From: Prorocentrum cordatum
Taxonomy: Eukaryota > Sar > Dinophyceae > Prorocentrales > Prorocentraceae
DNA: 64,000 nucleotides
Direction: 5' to 3'
Assembly: GCA_963575745.1 (NCBI GenBank)
Contig: CAUYUJ010001315.1
Span: 10,001-74,000, forward strand
Part shown: positions 53,661-63,298 of the stretch, piece after piece
Numbering within the stretch: position 1 is the first letter of the stretch
Layout: every line of letters begins with the position of its first letter
Translations under genes and position numbers: made by a program
The notes under the pieces: model-generated
What the model saw: the letters and a program-made list of their open reading frames with translations, nothing else
Told to the model about the DNA's origin: nothing
The model's database searches: none

Positions 53661-53931
53661 TGCTTGTTCGGATATCCTGGCCAACATTGCGTTGAGTGTT
53701 TCGTCCTTCCATGTCGCGTAAATGCGAGGATGGCCCATCGCACGTATCCTCACCAGTGGGGGGGGGGGGGGTCAGACAGGCCGGTGGGCAGGGGAACTCG
53801 ATTGCGCCCTTGCGCCTCAGTGTCACCCGTTCCTGCCTCATCATCATCCTCCCCATCTCGCCCCTCCCCCATGCCCCATCCACGTCCTCGCCATGGCGCA
53901 TCCGACCACTGTCACAAGCCCCTACTCACTA

Positions 53932-55339
53932 TCATCGCCTATTTCCTCCGTCATGTCTCATCATCCGTATCATCACACTTTGCACTTTTGAATTCCAACC
54001 CGCCGTCCTTGCTGTCAAGTGCCAAAACAGATGGTGCTTGGGGCGGTACGGCACGTGGGCGGCAGCACACTGTACGATATGCTTTATGCACAAACGCTCC
54101 AGCTGCGCACACGCACCAACGTCTGGCACATCGGGCTGAGCGGGAAGTAGAGTTGTGTACTCCAGCAGCGTCCCCGCACACTGGTAAAGCTCAGCCCCAC
54201 GCTTAAGATCACCACAATAATCGGGCAGGAAACATTCCACAAAAAATCTAAACATCCACGTTGTTTCCGCGGCCTTCAATTTGAGGACTGGCTTGCCGCG
54301 CGTGCCGAACATGAAGGGCGACATATATTCAACCTCACTGGGCCTGTGTCCATCACGGCGCTGATGCGCATACCACGTGTGTAGCTTGCTCGTTAGGAAC
54401 GCTGCAGCCTTACAGGCAGGCCAAACCACTTACAGCACATCGCACGCGTGTGCGCTTGCGGTGTGCGTGTGCATACATATGAGCATGTATGTGTGTACGT
54501 TGAAATGTTTTTAAAAGGGATGGTGGCGCGCATGTTGTGCGTGATGTTGCGTGGATGGTGAGGTGTTTGTGATTAGATCACCATCGCCTGCTCACAACAC
54601 GCATGGTGTTCACCGCCTCCCGATATGGCATTCGACTCGACCGACCTCCAGAAGCACTCTAGCACCACGAAGGCTTCGGGCCCAAAGCACACGGTGTGGA
54701 GATAATCAACGCTGTATGTCTGCCCAATCGTCACACCGATGTCTTCGCCAAACATAGGGTTCCTCCGCTTGCACAGGGTTGCGTCTGACTTCCGCCAGAA
54801 GCAAAGCTTTATCGGCGGCGCGATCGAGCCATACTTCGCCGTATCTGGGAGAGACTTCTGAGCGAGGAGCTGATCGCCTGCTAGCAGGGGGGCCGACGCC
54901 GCGTTCAACGCGGGCACGTCGCGGGACAAAACCAACCCGTTGCCAGTCTTCCGTTTGTCATAGCACAACCTACCTGTTTCGATCAATCGCTTCTTTTCGT
55001 CCTCGGTGTTTATTTCGATCCACTTCTCTGCGTTGTCACACGCCCTGAGGTGTGCGATCTTAGAATAGTACTGCCACTGCCGATCAGCGCTGCGAATTCG
55101 ACTGACAGGCATCATAACACTAATACGCGAGCCACCGCACATCCGTCCATCCCACATCATACCCCCCTTGCTACCGCCAGGCCCCCAAGCGCCACGATCC
55201 CAATATTTACTGGGCACGTAGCCACGGCATACCACGCTGCTGGGAGGGGGGGGGGGGGCACGCGTATTCGAATGGAGTAATACGTAACCACCTGCCCATC
55301 CCCAATGTCTCTCTCTCTCTCTCTCTCTAACTCTCCATA

Positions 55340-55373
<34 letters not shown>

Positions 55374-55408
55374 CTCTCTCCCTCTCTCTCTCTCTCACTC
55401 GCTATCCC

Positions 55409-55446
<38 letters not shown>

Positions 55447-56663
55447 CATCTCTCTTCATCTCCCTATACCCCCCATCTCTCTATATATCTCTATAGTTTC
55501 CCCCCTTCTCTCCCTAGATCTCCCTCTCTCGGGTTGGAGGGGCACGCGTATTTCGGTGAACCCGAACCTGTATTCGTGCATACCACCGCGATCGGCCGAG
55601 CATAGAGGACACGGAAACGTGTTATGGTTCCACGTAAAAGTGCCCAATATCGAACCCACAGCTTCCCAGTCACACATAAGATGCATCACCGCTGCACGAA
55701 ACCCAAGCGGCGCGCCTGCTTTGGCAGCCCGATCGGCGTCCGCCCCCCAGTCGAGTCTGTCGAAGGGGCAGGTCGGCCACGCACCCTGCGCCAGAGAGTC
55801 GAGCGACCACCGCGCCCACTCGAAGAGGCGCTGCAACGTACACCACCCTTTGCACGCTGGACTGCACCTGCACATTATAAATTTCCGAAGCACTGATAGC
55901 ACGTGCCGACGGCCCGACAAGAGATTTACGCATGTGAAATTGTAGATGGACTTATTCCGACCCGCTGCCTGCCCTCCGAACTTCGCAGCGTCGATAAAGA
56001 GCGCAACGGGAAGCACGAAGTCGCCCTCGGCGGCCCCCTGGCGCACGACAGGATGAGACTGCCAAGCAGCGGGCATAGTCTTGTGGGCGAGCTTGTCTTT
56101 AAATTCCTGCGGCCACCCGCGCCCCAAAAGACGGGCTAGCGAGAGGCGTGCGATAGACGCGGGAATGATCGTGTGTACACATCACGCACATTACCTATAT
56201 ATATATATGTATGTATATATATATATATATAACATAATCCCCTCAATCACCTCCCACCTCCACCCCCCGTCCATGGCCATCCTGCAACGTGTGTGCGGTG
56301 CGGAACAATTCCGCGTGGAGCACCTCGTGGGGGGCCCGCGCGATGAGGTTGATATCGCCCCTGAGCTTATCTTTCCTTCGATATCCAGGTATGCTGATGG
56401 TCATGTCGGGGGGGGGGGACGCCGTCGATATATTCCAACACGAGTTTCTTCACTAATCTGGCGGGATGCCCCGTGCGATTATACTTGGACGGGTCCAGAG
56501 CGTATGATTGCAATGGTCCTTGAACGCCCGCATGCTTAGCATAATACGCTATTGTCGTCAATGAGTAGGCAGACATAGATCTACCATCAGCATACATTTT
56601 GAGTAGTTCACGCACCAGTGCGTCCCCAGCTTCGGCAACGCTTGGCACGCCACCCCCCATCAT
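53932..56663 (-). CDS. Multi-exon gene of a dinoflagellate multicopy family (function unknown, possibly transposon-derived)
   Basis: Exons in order, right to left. (1) 56663-56420: KMYADGRSMSAYSLTTIAYY, RTGHPARLVKKL. (2) About 56406-56270: MTISIPGYRRKDKLRG, INLIARAPHEVLHAEL. These two are out of phase by a run of ten G/C at 56408-56417. (3) 56134-55540: LGRGWPQEFKDKLA, LPVALFIDAAKFGG, SVLRKFIMCRCSPACKGWC, HLMCDWEAVGSILG, FPCPLCSA. (4) About 55140-54573: RISVMMPVSRIRSADR, KRKTGNGLVLSRDVPAL, CFWRKSDATLCKRRNPMFG, TYSVDYLHTVCFGPEAF. (5) 54429-53932: VLKLKAAETTWMFRFF, YRPKHHLFWHLTAR. Block order and the DxLHT and PKxHLFWH signatures match a protein family I associate with expanded, possibly transposon-related genes of dinoflagellates. 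Introns carry TA and CT microsatellites. Probably not fully intact. Confidence 0.55.
55300..55500. repeat. (CT)n/(TA)n microsatellite in an intron, bounded by a 14-bp direct repeat
   Basis: The CT-rich run sits between exons 3 and 4 of the multicopy-family gene. The 14-mer GGGGCACGCGTATT occurs at 55255-55268 and 55539-55552, on either side of it. Confidence 0.8.
56190..56232. repeat. (TA)n microsatellite in an intron
   Basis: Short TATATATATGTATG run between exons 2 and 3 of the multicopy-family gene. Confidence 0.75.
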
Positions 56664-56664
56664 C

Positions 56665-57150
56665 TGGCTGGGGCGGGGAGAAAGATCGTCTGCGTTTTGG
56701 ACGTTTCGGTGCCATAAATATGAGACCCTGGGCCGAAACCGCTATATGTTATGACGGTCAGCATCGGTGGGAGACCAGTAGCGACGATGGGGAGATGGAG
56801 CGTGGGTGAGTGGGCCGACGGGGGCGACTGAACCTGAGACGACGTTACGACGACGGTGGTCAGGGCTGGGCGAGGGAGCAGTACATGTTGCAACGCGCGG
56901 CCAGCCTGCTCCGACGCGCCTCATCCACGCGGCGCGTTAGGCTTCATCGGCCGCTAGCCGTTCCACTCCCTTGAAACGGCGGGGACAGGGTGGGCACGGG
57001 GTGCAGCTCTCTCATCACACCGTTCGATCCGCCTGCGGTCCCTCCCACCCCCCTCCTCCTCCCACATCCTCTCACCGCCGATCGGATCGAGCCGCCGATC
57101 GAGCGAATCTTGAAACAACCAGTGCAAAACAAACAAAACCTTGCAAACTC
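56665..57150. other. Interval without firm gene; one candidate splice acceptor
   Basis: On the minus strand a T-rich stretch followed by TTTCAAG at 57109-57116 precedes ATTCGCTCGATCGGCGGC and then GGCG|GTGAGAGG. This is a plausible very short exon (about 57070-57108) behind minisatellite array 4. Otherwise nothing was recognised. Confidence 0.25.
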
Positions 57151-57155
57151 AGGAA

Positions 57156-57290
57156 TCAGTCGAGATCAGTCATGGATCAGGTATGCGTCAGTCATGGGGC
57201 AGGTCACGAAACCATGTGTTTTTACAGGTATGATGCCCCCCTTCAGTCATAGATCAGTCATGGATCAGTCATGGATCAGTCATGGGTCAG
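57156..57290 (-). promoter_or_regulatory. 11-bp CTGAY minisatellite, candidate branch-point array 4
   Basis: Two in-phase stretches: TCAG at 57156, 57166, 57177 and 57188, then GCAG at 57199, and again TCAG at 57243, 57254, 57265, 57276 and 57287. Read on the minus strand each unit is CTGA(C/T)CCATGA. A TTTCAAG acceptor-like site lies 47 nt beyond. Confidence 0.45.
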
Positions 57291-57858
57291 GGTGCCGCCG
57301 CTACCGCAATTCTCATGACCGCGGCCGCAATTCTCCCGGCCACGGCCGCATTTTTTCCGGCCGCGCATGTTTTCAAAAAAGCAGACAGTTTTTGAAAAAA
57401 AAAAAAAAAAACAAATCACCAAACGGTTTCCAATTTTTCTCCACGATTTTTGCAATAGTTGAGTCTTCCGAGGTTCATGGTGCACTGGATGAGCGCCCAC
57501 GGGTCAACGGCTGCACCCCGAGCCCTGACATGGGCCCCCATGCGTGTGGGGGGCGCTCGTGCGGCGTCGGATTGGTGTCCTATATCTGCACCGACGGCCC
57601 GCCGTCAGCTCAAGCTGACCCCCCCCCCCCCCCGCGGAGTGGGCAGCGGTGCAGCGATCCCGCGGGCGCGTGCCGACGCAGCGTGAGCGTCCGTGAAGGA
57701 ACGGGTAACATACCTGACACACATCGATCGGATCGCTCGGAGTTGCGCCGATCTACCGGTCTGCCCCCCCCCCACGCGCCCACCTATCTCGAGCACGCAT
57801 GCGTGTCGATCGATTCGCGTGCGAGGGGTGCTACCCGCTGCAAAGATTAAGGCATGCC

Positions 57859-57975
57859 CTAGCGCTTCGCCTTCTTCTTCGGCTTCGGCGGCTGCTTCGC
57901 TTCTGCTTTGTCTTTGGCGCGCTTGCGCTTCGTCGGATTCTTCCCGCCGCCAGCTTCAGTCTTTTTCTTCGTCAT
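57859..57975 (-). CDS. Short Lys-rich terminal exon or peptide
   Basis: A complete ATG-to-TAG frame of 38 residues: MTKKKTEAGGGKNPTKRKRA then KDKAEAKQPPKPKKKAKR. It is almost entirely basic, with two nuclear-localisation-like clusters. It lies downstream of the other minus-strand exons and is most easily read as the last exon of that gene, giving a basic C-terminal tail. It could instead be a stand-alone peptide. Confidence 0.45.
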   Translation of the reverse strand: MTKKKTEAGGGKNPTKRKRAKDKAEAKQPPKPKKKAKR

Positions 57976-58195
57976 GCCTCGACCCGTCCCCAGTCCGCAT
58001 ATGATCGGTCATCCCAACATCCTCCGAGCCCCCGCCCCCTCCTCCCCGAGCCCCGCCCGGGCCTCATCCGTTCGTCCTGATCCGAGCCCCCGCCTCCTCC
58101 CCACTACATCGTCACCATCCCCTTCCTCATCATCGCGCCAAGCCCCCTCATCTGATATTTCATCATCGCGCCAAGCCCCCTGCCCCATGGGGCAC

Positions 58196-58250
58196 TCTCG
58201 TGGCTGGCCAGCGCCCTGCTCCGCTTGTCCACCAGGGCCTCCGCCGCCGC
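58196..58250 (-). CDS. Candidate short exon
   Basis: After CCCTCAG the minus frame reads AAAEALVDKRSRALASHE and meets a GT (GAGA|GTGCCC) at 58194-58195. The codons are all G/C-ending and the composition is helical. Supported only by splice-like edges and composition. Confidence 0.25.
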
Positions 58251-58498
58251 CTGAGGGCGCGCGGGCGGCACTTGGGAGGGGAGGCTGCTTCGCCAGCGAC
58301 GCGCTCTCGACCGACCCCCCCCCCCCATGAACTCGAGGCGCCGCTGCCAGCGGGGGCGGGGGGTGGGGCATTTAAATGAGTCCGGGCATGCATCCGTCAT
58401 GGATCCTCCTCCCCATCATCACCCTCCCCACATTCCCCCTCGTCTTCCCTCCTCCTCCTCATCCCTTCATCTCCCCTCCCCCTCCTCCTCCTCTTCAC

Positions 58499-58596
58499 CC
58501 CTCTCCTTCTCCCAGCAGACTGGCATCGCGCGCCTTCATGGTTGCCATGCTCGCCAGCTGGGAGGAGATGTCGGTCGGCGTCAGCTTCTGCAGTAT
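58499..58596 (-). CDS. Candidate internal exon
   Basis: Between GCCCGCAG (acceptor) and GGG|GTGAAG (donor) the minus frame encodes ILQKLTPTDISSQLASMATM then KARDASLLGEGEG. It is amphipathic and helical, unlike its low-complexity surroundings. It lies between the 58.9-59.6 kb exon and the Lys-rich exon on the same strand. Confidence 0.4.
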
Positions 58597-58609
58597 CTGC
58601 GGGCGATCG

Positions 58610-58700
58610 TGAGGTGTATATGTGTATGCATGTGTGTGCATGTGTTTCTATATAATACGTGCGTATGTATATATGTATGCACATATATAGAGTGTGTACG
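58610..58700. repeat. TGTATGCATG-type microsatellite in an intron
   Basis: Degenerate GTGTATGTATATATG sequence between two candidate exons. Confidence 0.6.
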
Positions 58701-58854
58701 GGTGTCAACCATACGCCTGTGTAATTTATTGCTAGAAATGCCTACATCGCCCCCCTCGCCACCAAACCGAGGACACTCGTCAACCCATCCCCCATAATCA
58801 TCCCCACCACCACCCACCGTCATCATACTGTAGCTATACAAGCTCTTTGCATGC

Positions 58855-59566
58855 TCAGATATCGTGCGATCTATCCCCCATCCCCTCATCATTCCCATCC
58901 CGTCGGTTGCTGGCCTTCGCGTTCTTCAAGCCGCTCAATATCATGATCGACAGCTTGGTCTTTCGGTTTTCCTCGCCCAGGCGGTCTTTCAGCGCCTCCA
59001 GGTCTTTGCGCGGCTTTTCTGCCCAGTCCCACTCATCATCCTCGTCCATCGTCCTCATGAGATGGTCGGTGTCCGACACGGCGTCTTTCGCCGACTTGCA
59101 GATCTTCCGAGCCGCGGCCAGGTCTTTCGCCGCCTGTGTCTGCTCCTTCTTCGGCGCTGGATCGCCGTCATCACCCTCTGGGCTGCCATCGCCGTCTTCT
59201 GCCTCATCGTCATCAGCATCCCACTCTTCATCATCCCCGTCATCATCCTCATCGTCTTCTGCCTCAGCTCCTGCTTCTGCCTCGGATGCTGCGTCTGGTG
59301 CCGCCTCCAAGTGCACGTTCTTCGCCACTCGCAAGACGGCGGGCTTCATGTGATCCGATTCCGCCAGCGCCTGCAGTTGCGACTGCCCTGCTGCTGTTGC
59401 GCAACTGCTGCTGCCGCTGCTGCTGCCTGGGACGTCGGCCAACTTGTTCTGCTCGGTGTAGTCCGTCCACGCCTTCGTGAAGCGATCCGCCCACGTCACC
59501 TGGAAGTGCATCACTTTGATGCCACCGTGCATCGGATCCACCTCGAAGGCGCGCAATGCATGAACC
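58855..59566 (-). CDS. Exon of an acidic dinoflagellate protein
   Basis: After GGCGGACAG the minus frame reads VHALRAFEVDPMHGGIKVMH and VTWADRFTKAWTDYTEQ. A Ser-rich linker and a long acidic run (EAEDDEDDDGDDEEWDADDD) follow. A helical domain ends it: AAKDLAAARKICKSAKDAV, TDHLMRTMDEDDEWDWAEKP, KDLEALKDRLGEENRKT, LSIMILSGLKNAK. The true donor is probably just after NAK (AAG|GCCAGC would be GC-AG); the open frame runs on to a TGA at 58855-58857. The lysine/tryptophan helical domain looks like one common in uncharacterised dinoflagellate proteins. It is probably joined to the 59.6-60.9 kb exon by an intron of about 80 nt. Confidence 0.55.
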
Positions 59567-59623
59567 CTGTCCGCCCAGAGTTAACGACGTACCGAACCAC
59601 TCAACGCCACACAGACCCTGGAT

Positions 59624-60889
59624 TTAAACCGGATGCCCGAAAGGGCTCACGAATTGCACCCGAAACGCCTGTATGAATGGATAGCCAAGCTCTGCACATC
59701 GAAGGGAGTGAACGCGCATGTTCTCGATCGTCTCTGGGTCGTCGGGACCCCTAGTACCGCCCTCCTCCTCCAGCAGCTTCAGCCACGAGCAGAGCTTCCC
59801 GTTCTTGACCCGCTCCTCCTCCTGGCGCTGGGTGTGCGCCCTTCTCTGGTAGGCCGACCCCTTGTACTTCTCCCTCGCCCAATTCATCTTGAACTGCTCC
59901 TTGTCCTCTGCCTCCTCGTACTGCTGGGCCAAGATGGCGCCCGTGTCGATCTGGTTCTTGAGCTGCCATCCAAGGGGGCTGCGCGCCTTGAAGCCACGGC
60001 CATTCTCCACGACGTCCTTGAGCTGCGCGCCCCCCTTCGAGAACCTCTTCCCTTTCGCAGAGTCGCCTCCCGCCGCGTCGCCATCGCCAGCGCGCGTGGC
60101 GATGAAACCTGGCATCGTGGGCGTGCCGTACCCAGTCGGCCGCGATGCGACCGCCTTCTTCAAGGCGCAGAATGCCTCCGTCCGCGCCGCCACCGCCGTC
60201 TTCGTCGGGGTGATACTCGCAGCACGGCGCGCTCCACGCGGCATCTGCAGCGGCGTCGTGGGCAGCGACGCCAGCGGCCCCGAGGCGGGGGCTGCCACGG
60301 CCACGGGGGCCGAGTCAGGGGCTGCCGAGCCCGCGGCCGCCGAAGGCTCGCGGTGGCTCCGCGAGCCCGCAGGGCCAGCGCCCGTGGGCGGCATCACGGG
60401 CACCATCTCCTCGTCGCTATCTTCGAGGTCGACCATGTCCACTTGCGATCCAGGGCCTGGCAATGGAGTGCGCCAGACCCCATGACGACTGGCGTCGGCG
60501 GCCGTCACGAGCGGCATCTCGTCCGAGGAATCGTTGCCGTCGCGGCCAGCACCAGCAGCTTCCTCTGCAGCGTTCATTGCTTCCGCCATCGCCTGGTCAT
60601 CGCTGATCTGCTGGGCCTCCCAGGCCTTCTTCTTCGTTGCGCGGTACTCTGCGAGCGCCGCGAATCCCGCCATCTCGCTACGGCAGCTGGTCGCCGCCGT
60701 CACTTCGCCAGGCGACTCGGCGAGGTCCACGGCCGCGAGCCCAGCCGAACCCAGCGCCGCGCCAGCCGACATCTTCTCGCGCGCGGCCGCGGCCGCCTCT
60801 TCCGCTTGCATCTCTTCCGCCAGAGTCTCGTCGCGGGCTTGCGCCAGCGGCATCCTCTCCCCCGTGCGCGGCGGACCTTGCGGGTGCAT
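59624..60889 (-). CDS. 421-residue open frame: Ala/Glu-rich start, SIM-like acidic motif, conserved Trp helix domain
   Basis: ATG at 60887-60889 gives MHPQGPPRTGERMPLAQARD. If the CAAG|GTCCGCC at 60877-60878 is a 3' splice site, the ATG is not used and the exon begins there. Residues 20-110 are helical and Ala/Glu-rich. Around residues 148-160, VDMVDLEDSDEEMVPV resembles a SUMO-interacting motif (hydrophobic patch followed by acidic residues). A Pro/Ala linker and a basic PRGARRAASITPTK follow. The C-terminal ~120 residues are conserved-looking: GWQLKNQIDTGAILAQQYEE, EQFKMNWAREKYKG, LCSWLKLLEEEGG, ENMRVHSLRCAELGYPFIQA. The frame ends at 59624, but a GT near FRVQF|GTGAGC would splice to the next exon. 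Array 5 lies directly upstream. Function unknown. Confidence 0.6.
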   Translation of the reverse strand: MHPQGPPRTGERMPLAQARDETLAEEMQAEEAAAAAREKMSAGAALGSAGLAAVDLAESPGEVTAATSCRSEMAGFAALAEYRATKKKAWEAQQISDDQAMAEAMNAAEEAAGAGRDGNDSSDEMPLVTAADASRHGVWRTPLPGPGSQVDMVDLEDSDEEMVPVMPPTGAGPAGSRSHREPSAAAGSAAPDSAPVAVAAPASGPLASLPTTPLQMPRGARRAASITPTKTAVAARTEAFCALKKAVASRPTGYGTPTMPGFIATRAGDGDAAGGDSAKGKRFSKGGAQLKDVVENGRGFKARSPLGWQLKNQIDTGAILAQQYEEAEDKEQFKMNWAREKYKGSAYQRRAHTQRQEEERVKNGKLCSWLKLLEEEGGTRGPDDPETIENMRVHSLRCAELGYPFIQAFRVQFVSPFGHPV

Positions 60890-60904
60890 CCGATCGGTAG
60901 TGGA

Positions 60905-60962
60905 TCATAGTGGATCAGTGTTGGATCAGTCTTGGCTCAGTCTCGGATCAGTCTTGGATCAG
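60905..60962 (-). promoter_or_regulatory. 11-bp CTGAY minisatellite, candidate branch-point array 5
   Basis: TCAG at 60915, 60926, 60937, 60948 and 60959 (exactly 11 bp), with a degenerate TCAT at 60905. On the minus strand the last CTGAT is 38 nt before the first AG, at 60877-60878, which opens the 60.9-kb exon. Confidence 0.5.
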
Positions 60963-61191
60963 TCCCAGCCCGACGGCATGTGATTGGTCTCGCGCTGATT
61001 CAGGATTGATCCAGGGCTGGCCCACGACACCATCGTTACAATTTCATGGCATACCCCCATACCCCCTACGTAATGGCCCTCCCAGTCCTCCATGCACCAC
61101 CGCCCCCTTCAGTGCGCATGCATCCCCACACCACCACACCTAAAATATTCCCTATCAACCGTCCCTCCATGCACTCCCCCCCATCGGACGC

Positions 61192-61395
61192 TCAAAAGCT
61201 TCTGGGCTCGCCGTGCCACTGCGGCTCTCCGCGCGCGATGACGGGCTGCTGCTCCTCGCCCCGCGACGGGTCGGTGGCGGGCTGCGGGTCGCCGCGCCGT
61301 CGCCCGCCATTGGGCTGCGCGAGCGCTGGGGCGGCATTGCCCACCCCCGCGTGACCCACAGACTCTTGGCTTGGGGCGGGACCCCCACGAACCAA
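61192..61395 (-). CDS. Possible exon, two competing frames
   Basis: Both minus frames are protein-like. One reads SQESVGHAGVGNAAPALAQP with a stop at 61192-61194. The other is Arg/Ser/Pro-rich (PPQRSRSPMAGDGAATRS, PPPTRRGARSSSPSS), similar to SR-protein tails. G/C-ending codons are frequent in both, so I cannot choose; neither shows clear splice sites. Confidence 0.2.
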   Translation of the reverse strand: MVRGGPAPSQESVGHAGVGNAAPALAQPNGGRRRGDPQPATDPSRGEEQQPVIARGEPQWHGEPRSF

Positions 61396-61864
61396 CCGAT
61401 CGGTGGCGCAGACTTAGCGCGAGAACGCTTGGTCATGCTAATGGCCGCGGACACACCCACAGTCATTACAGAGACGATCGATATGAGATGGGGGATGGGA
61501 TCGATCGGACCGATGGTTTCCTGATGTTGCACCAGCCACGCCGCAGGTCGGACCACGGCCGTTCTTACAACAATAGTCGGGCGCCGCGCGAGCGCCCCCC
61601 CCACCGCCGCGCCGCGAAGCACTATAATCGCGACCGACGGCGTCGAATGGGGCGGGGTGCAGTCAGTGACTGAAGGCTGACCTCTCTATCTCGATATCTC
61701 TCTATCTCTCTCGCGTACTCTCCACATGCATCGATATCCGTCCATATTAACGGGACGCAGCGACAAAGACACAAGGTCGTTCCTTGGCCGAACCCATTAT
61801 GGGCCCGCTGGCGGGCCCAGAATGGGTTCAGCCATGGTGGCTCAGGATGCGACCCGCTGTGGAT

Positions 61865-62045
61865 CGTCTTCGCGTGTGTGTATATATATGTATATATTTA
61901 TTTATTTATTTATATATATAAGTTTACACATCGGTATGTATGCGCATGCATAGGTTCGCGCGTGTGGTGTGTGTGTGTGTGTGCGTGTGTGTGTGTGTGT
62001 GCGTGTGTGTGCGCGCGCGTGTGCGTGTGTGTGTGTGTGTCGTGG
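61865..62045. repeat. TATATTTATTTA and (GT)n microsatellites
   Basis: A/T-rich tract 61880-61925 and GT/GCGTGT tract 61963-62042, separating two candidate exons. Confidence 0.9.
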
Positions 62046-62062
62046 GTCAGCCCTCAGTCCAC

Positions 62063-62233
62063 CTAAGCATGAGCAGCCCGAGACCGCATCTCGACCGCCA
62101 GTGCCTTGCTATACAACGACCCCACCTGGGGCGGCGGCACCTGCGGCGGCAGCGGCACGGGGGGCATCGAGGGGGCTGCGATCGAGGCCGTCGCGTCACT
62201 CACCCCTGCGCCACCAGCGGGCGATTCGCTCTC
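62063..62233 (-). CDS. Candidate exon, Pro-rich
   Basis: Directly after CCCCACGGAG the minus frame reads ESESPAGGAGVSDATASIAA, PSMPPVPLPPQVPPPQ and VGSLYSKALAVEMRSRAAHA, then TAG at 62063-62065. A good donor CCCCAG|GTGGGG at 62125-62126 would let the exon end earlier and join the 60.9-kb exon, skipping the stop. Array 6 sits immediately upstream. Function unknown. Confidence 0.4.
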   Translation of the reverse strand, partial: ESESPAGGAGVSDATASIAAPSMPPVPLPPQVPPPQVGSLYSKALAVEMRSRAAHA

Positions 62234-62243
62234 CTCCGTGGGG

Positions 62244-62290
62244 TCAGTATTGGGTCAGTCTTGGGTCAGTCGTGGGTCAATATTGGGGTA
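62244..62290 (-). promoter_or_regulatory. 11-bp CTGAY minisatellite, candidate branch-point array 6
   Basis: TCAG at 62244, 62255 and 62266, then TCAA at 62277. On the minus strand the first AG beyond the array is at 62234-62235, the acceptor of the 62.2-kb exon; the CTGAC adenines lie 10, 21 and 32 nt from it. Confidence 0.5.
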
Positions 62291-62478
62291 TCCTCAGAAC
62301 TCGTTGGGCCCCCACCCCTTTGGACGTTTGGACCCCCCCCCCGATCCGAAGGAAACGCGCCTGCGGCTGTCGGCTTCGGCCGCGCGGCGGCGGCGGCAGC
62401 CGTGTCTTCGCCGGCGCCAGCAGGCCGCTTTTTTGCGGCACCAGTAGCCGCGTCTTCGCCAGCGCCAGCAGGCCGTTT

Positions 62479-63275
62479 CTATGTCTTTGTCTTTGCAGCA
62501 GCCGTGTCTTCGCCAGCGCCAGCAGGCCGCTTCTTTGCGGCAGCAGCCTTGTCTTTACCAGCGCCGTCGTCTGCGTCGTCCTCCTCATCCGCCTCTTCCT
62601 CGTCCTCATCTTCCTCATCTTCATGTTCGTCTTCTTCCGCCTCTTCTTCCTCGCCCTCCTCCTCCGCTTCTTCTTCTTCTTCCTCATCCCCCCCGTCCTC
62701 TCCGTCTTCTTCTTCGCCCTCATCCTCCTCGTCGTCGTCCTTGTCGGCGTCGTCCTCGCCGTCTTCAGCCGCCCCCGCCGCGGCGGGCTTCTTCGCGGCC
62801 GCGCCAGCGCCCCCGTTCGCCGCAGCGGGCCTCTTGTTGGCAGCGCCGCTGCTCTCCTTCGCCGCAGCGGGCCTTCTCTTCATGTCAGCGCTCTCGCCCT
62901 TTCCTCCTGCGGCGGCTGCGGCCACGAGCGCTTTCCTCTCCGTCCGCAGCTCGTCGACGTCGCCGATGCTGCCAGCTACGAAGCGCTTCGCGATCCCTAT
63001 GAACCAGTCCTGCAGCTTCTCCTGCTTGATCGATGCGACGGCGGCGTAGCTCACCGACACCTTCTGCTGGCCGTTGATGTTGAGCGCCACCCCGATCCTG
63101 TTGCCATTGTTTGCGCCGCTCAGCTTCCGTTCGTCGACGACGACGGCGTCCTCGCCCCTATTGCCCTCGAAGAGCGTGACGCGCTGGTACGTGGTGGCGC
63201 TCGACGCCGCCCTGCCTACGCTGCCACGGGACCTCCACTCCATGACAGTCAGCTCGACTAGCTCCACAATTTCAC
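62479..63275 (-). CDS. Exon of an acidic, Lys/Pro/Ala-repeat nuclear-type protein
   Basis: After GTGAGGGCAG the minus frame reads EIVELVELTVMEWRSRGSVG; the first ATG is at 63241-63243. A folded-looking N-terminal part follows (TTYQRVTLFEGNRGEDAVVV, RIGVALNINGQQKVSVSYAA, QEKLQDWFIGIAKRF). After an Ala-rich linker come KRPAAAKE-type repeats and a long Asp/Glu stretch (about 62580-62760). The end is KKRPAGAGEDTAAAKTKT and a TAG at 62479-62481. Beyond the stop the same frame gives two more KRPAGAGED repeats (to about 62390), so the TAG may be a recent nonsense change or lie past a splice site. Histone-H1-like Lys/Ala/Pro repeats and an acidic tail suggest a chromatin or nucleolar protein; this is inference. 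Confidence 0.55.
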
Positions 63276-63298
63276 CTGCCCTCACCCCGCGGAGAGGA

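Noticed and set aside
55157-55459. Minus-strand frame rich in Arg/Glu at 55.16-55.46 kb
   Set aside because: It is a translation of the CT/GA microsatellite in an intron.
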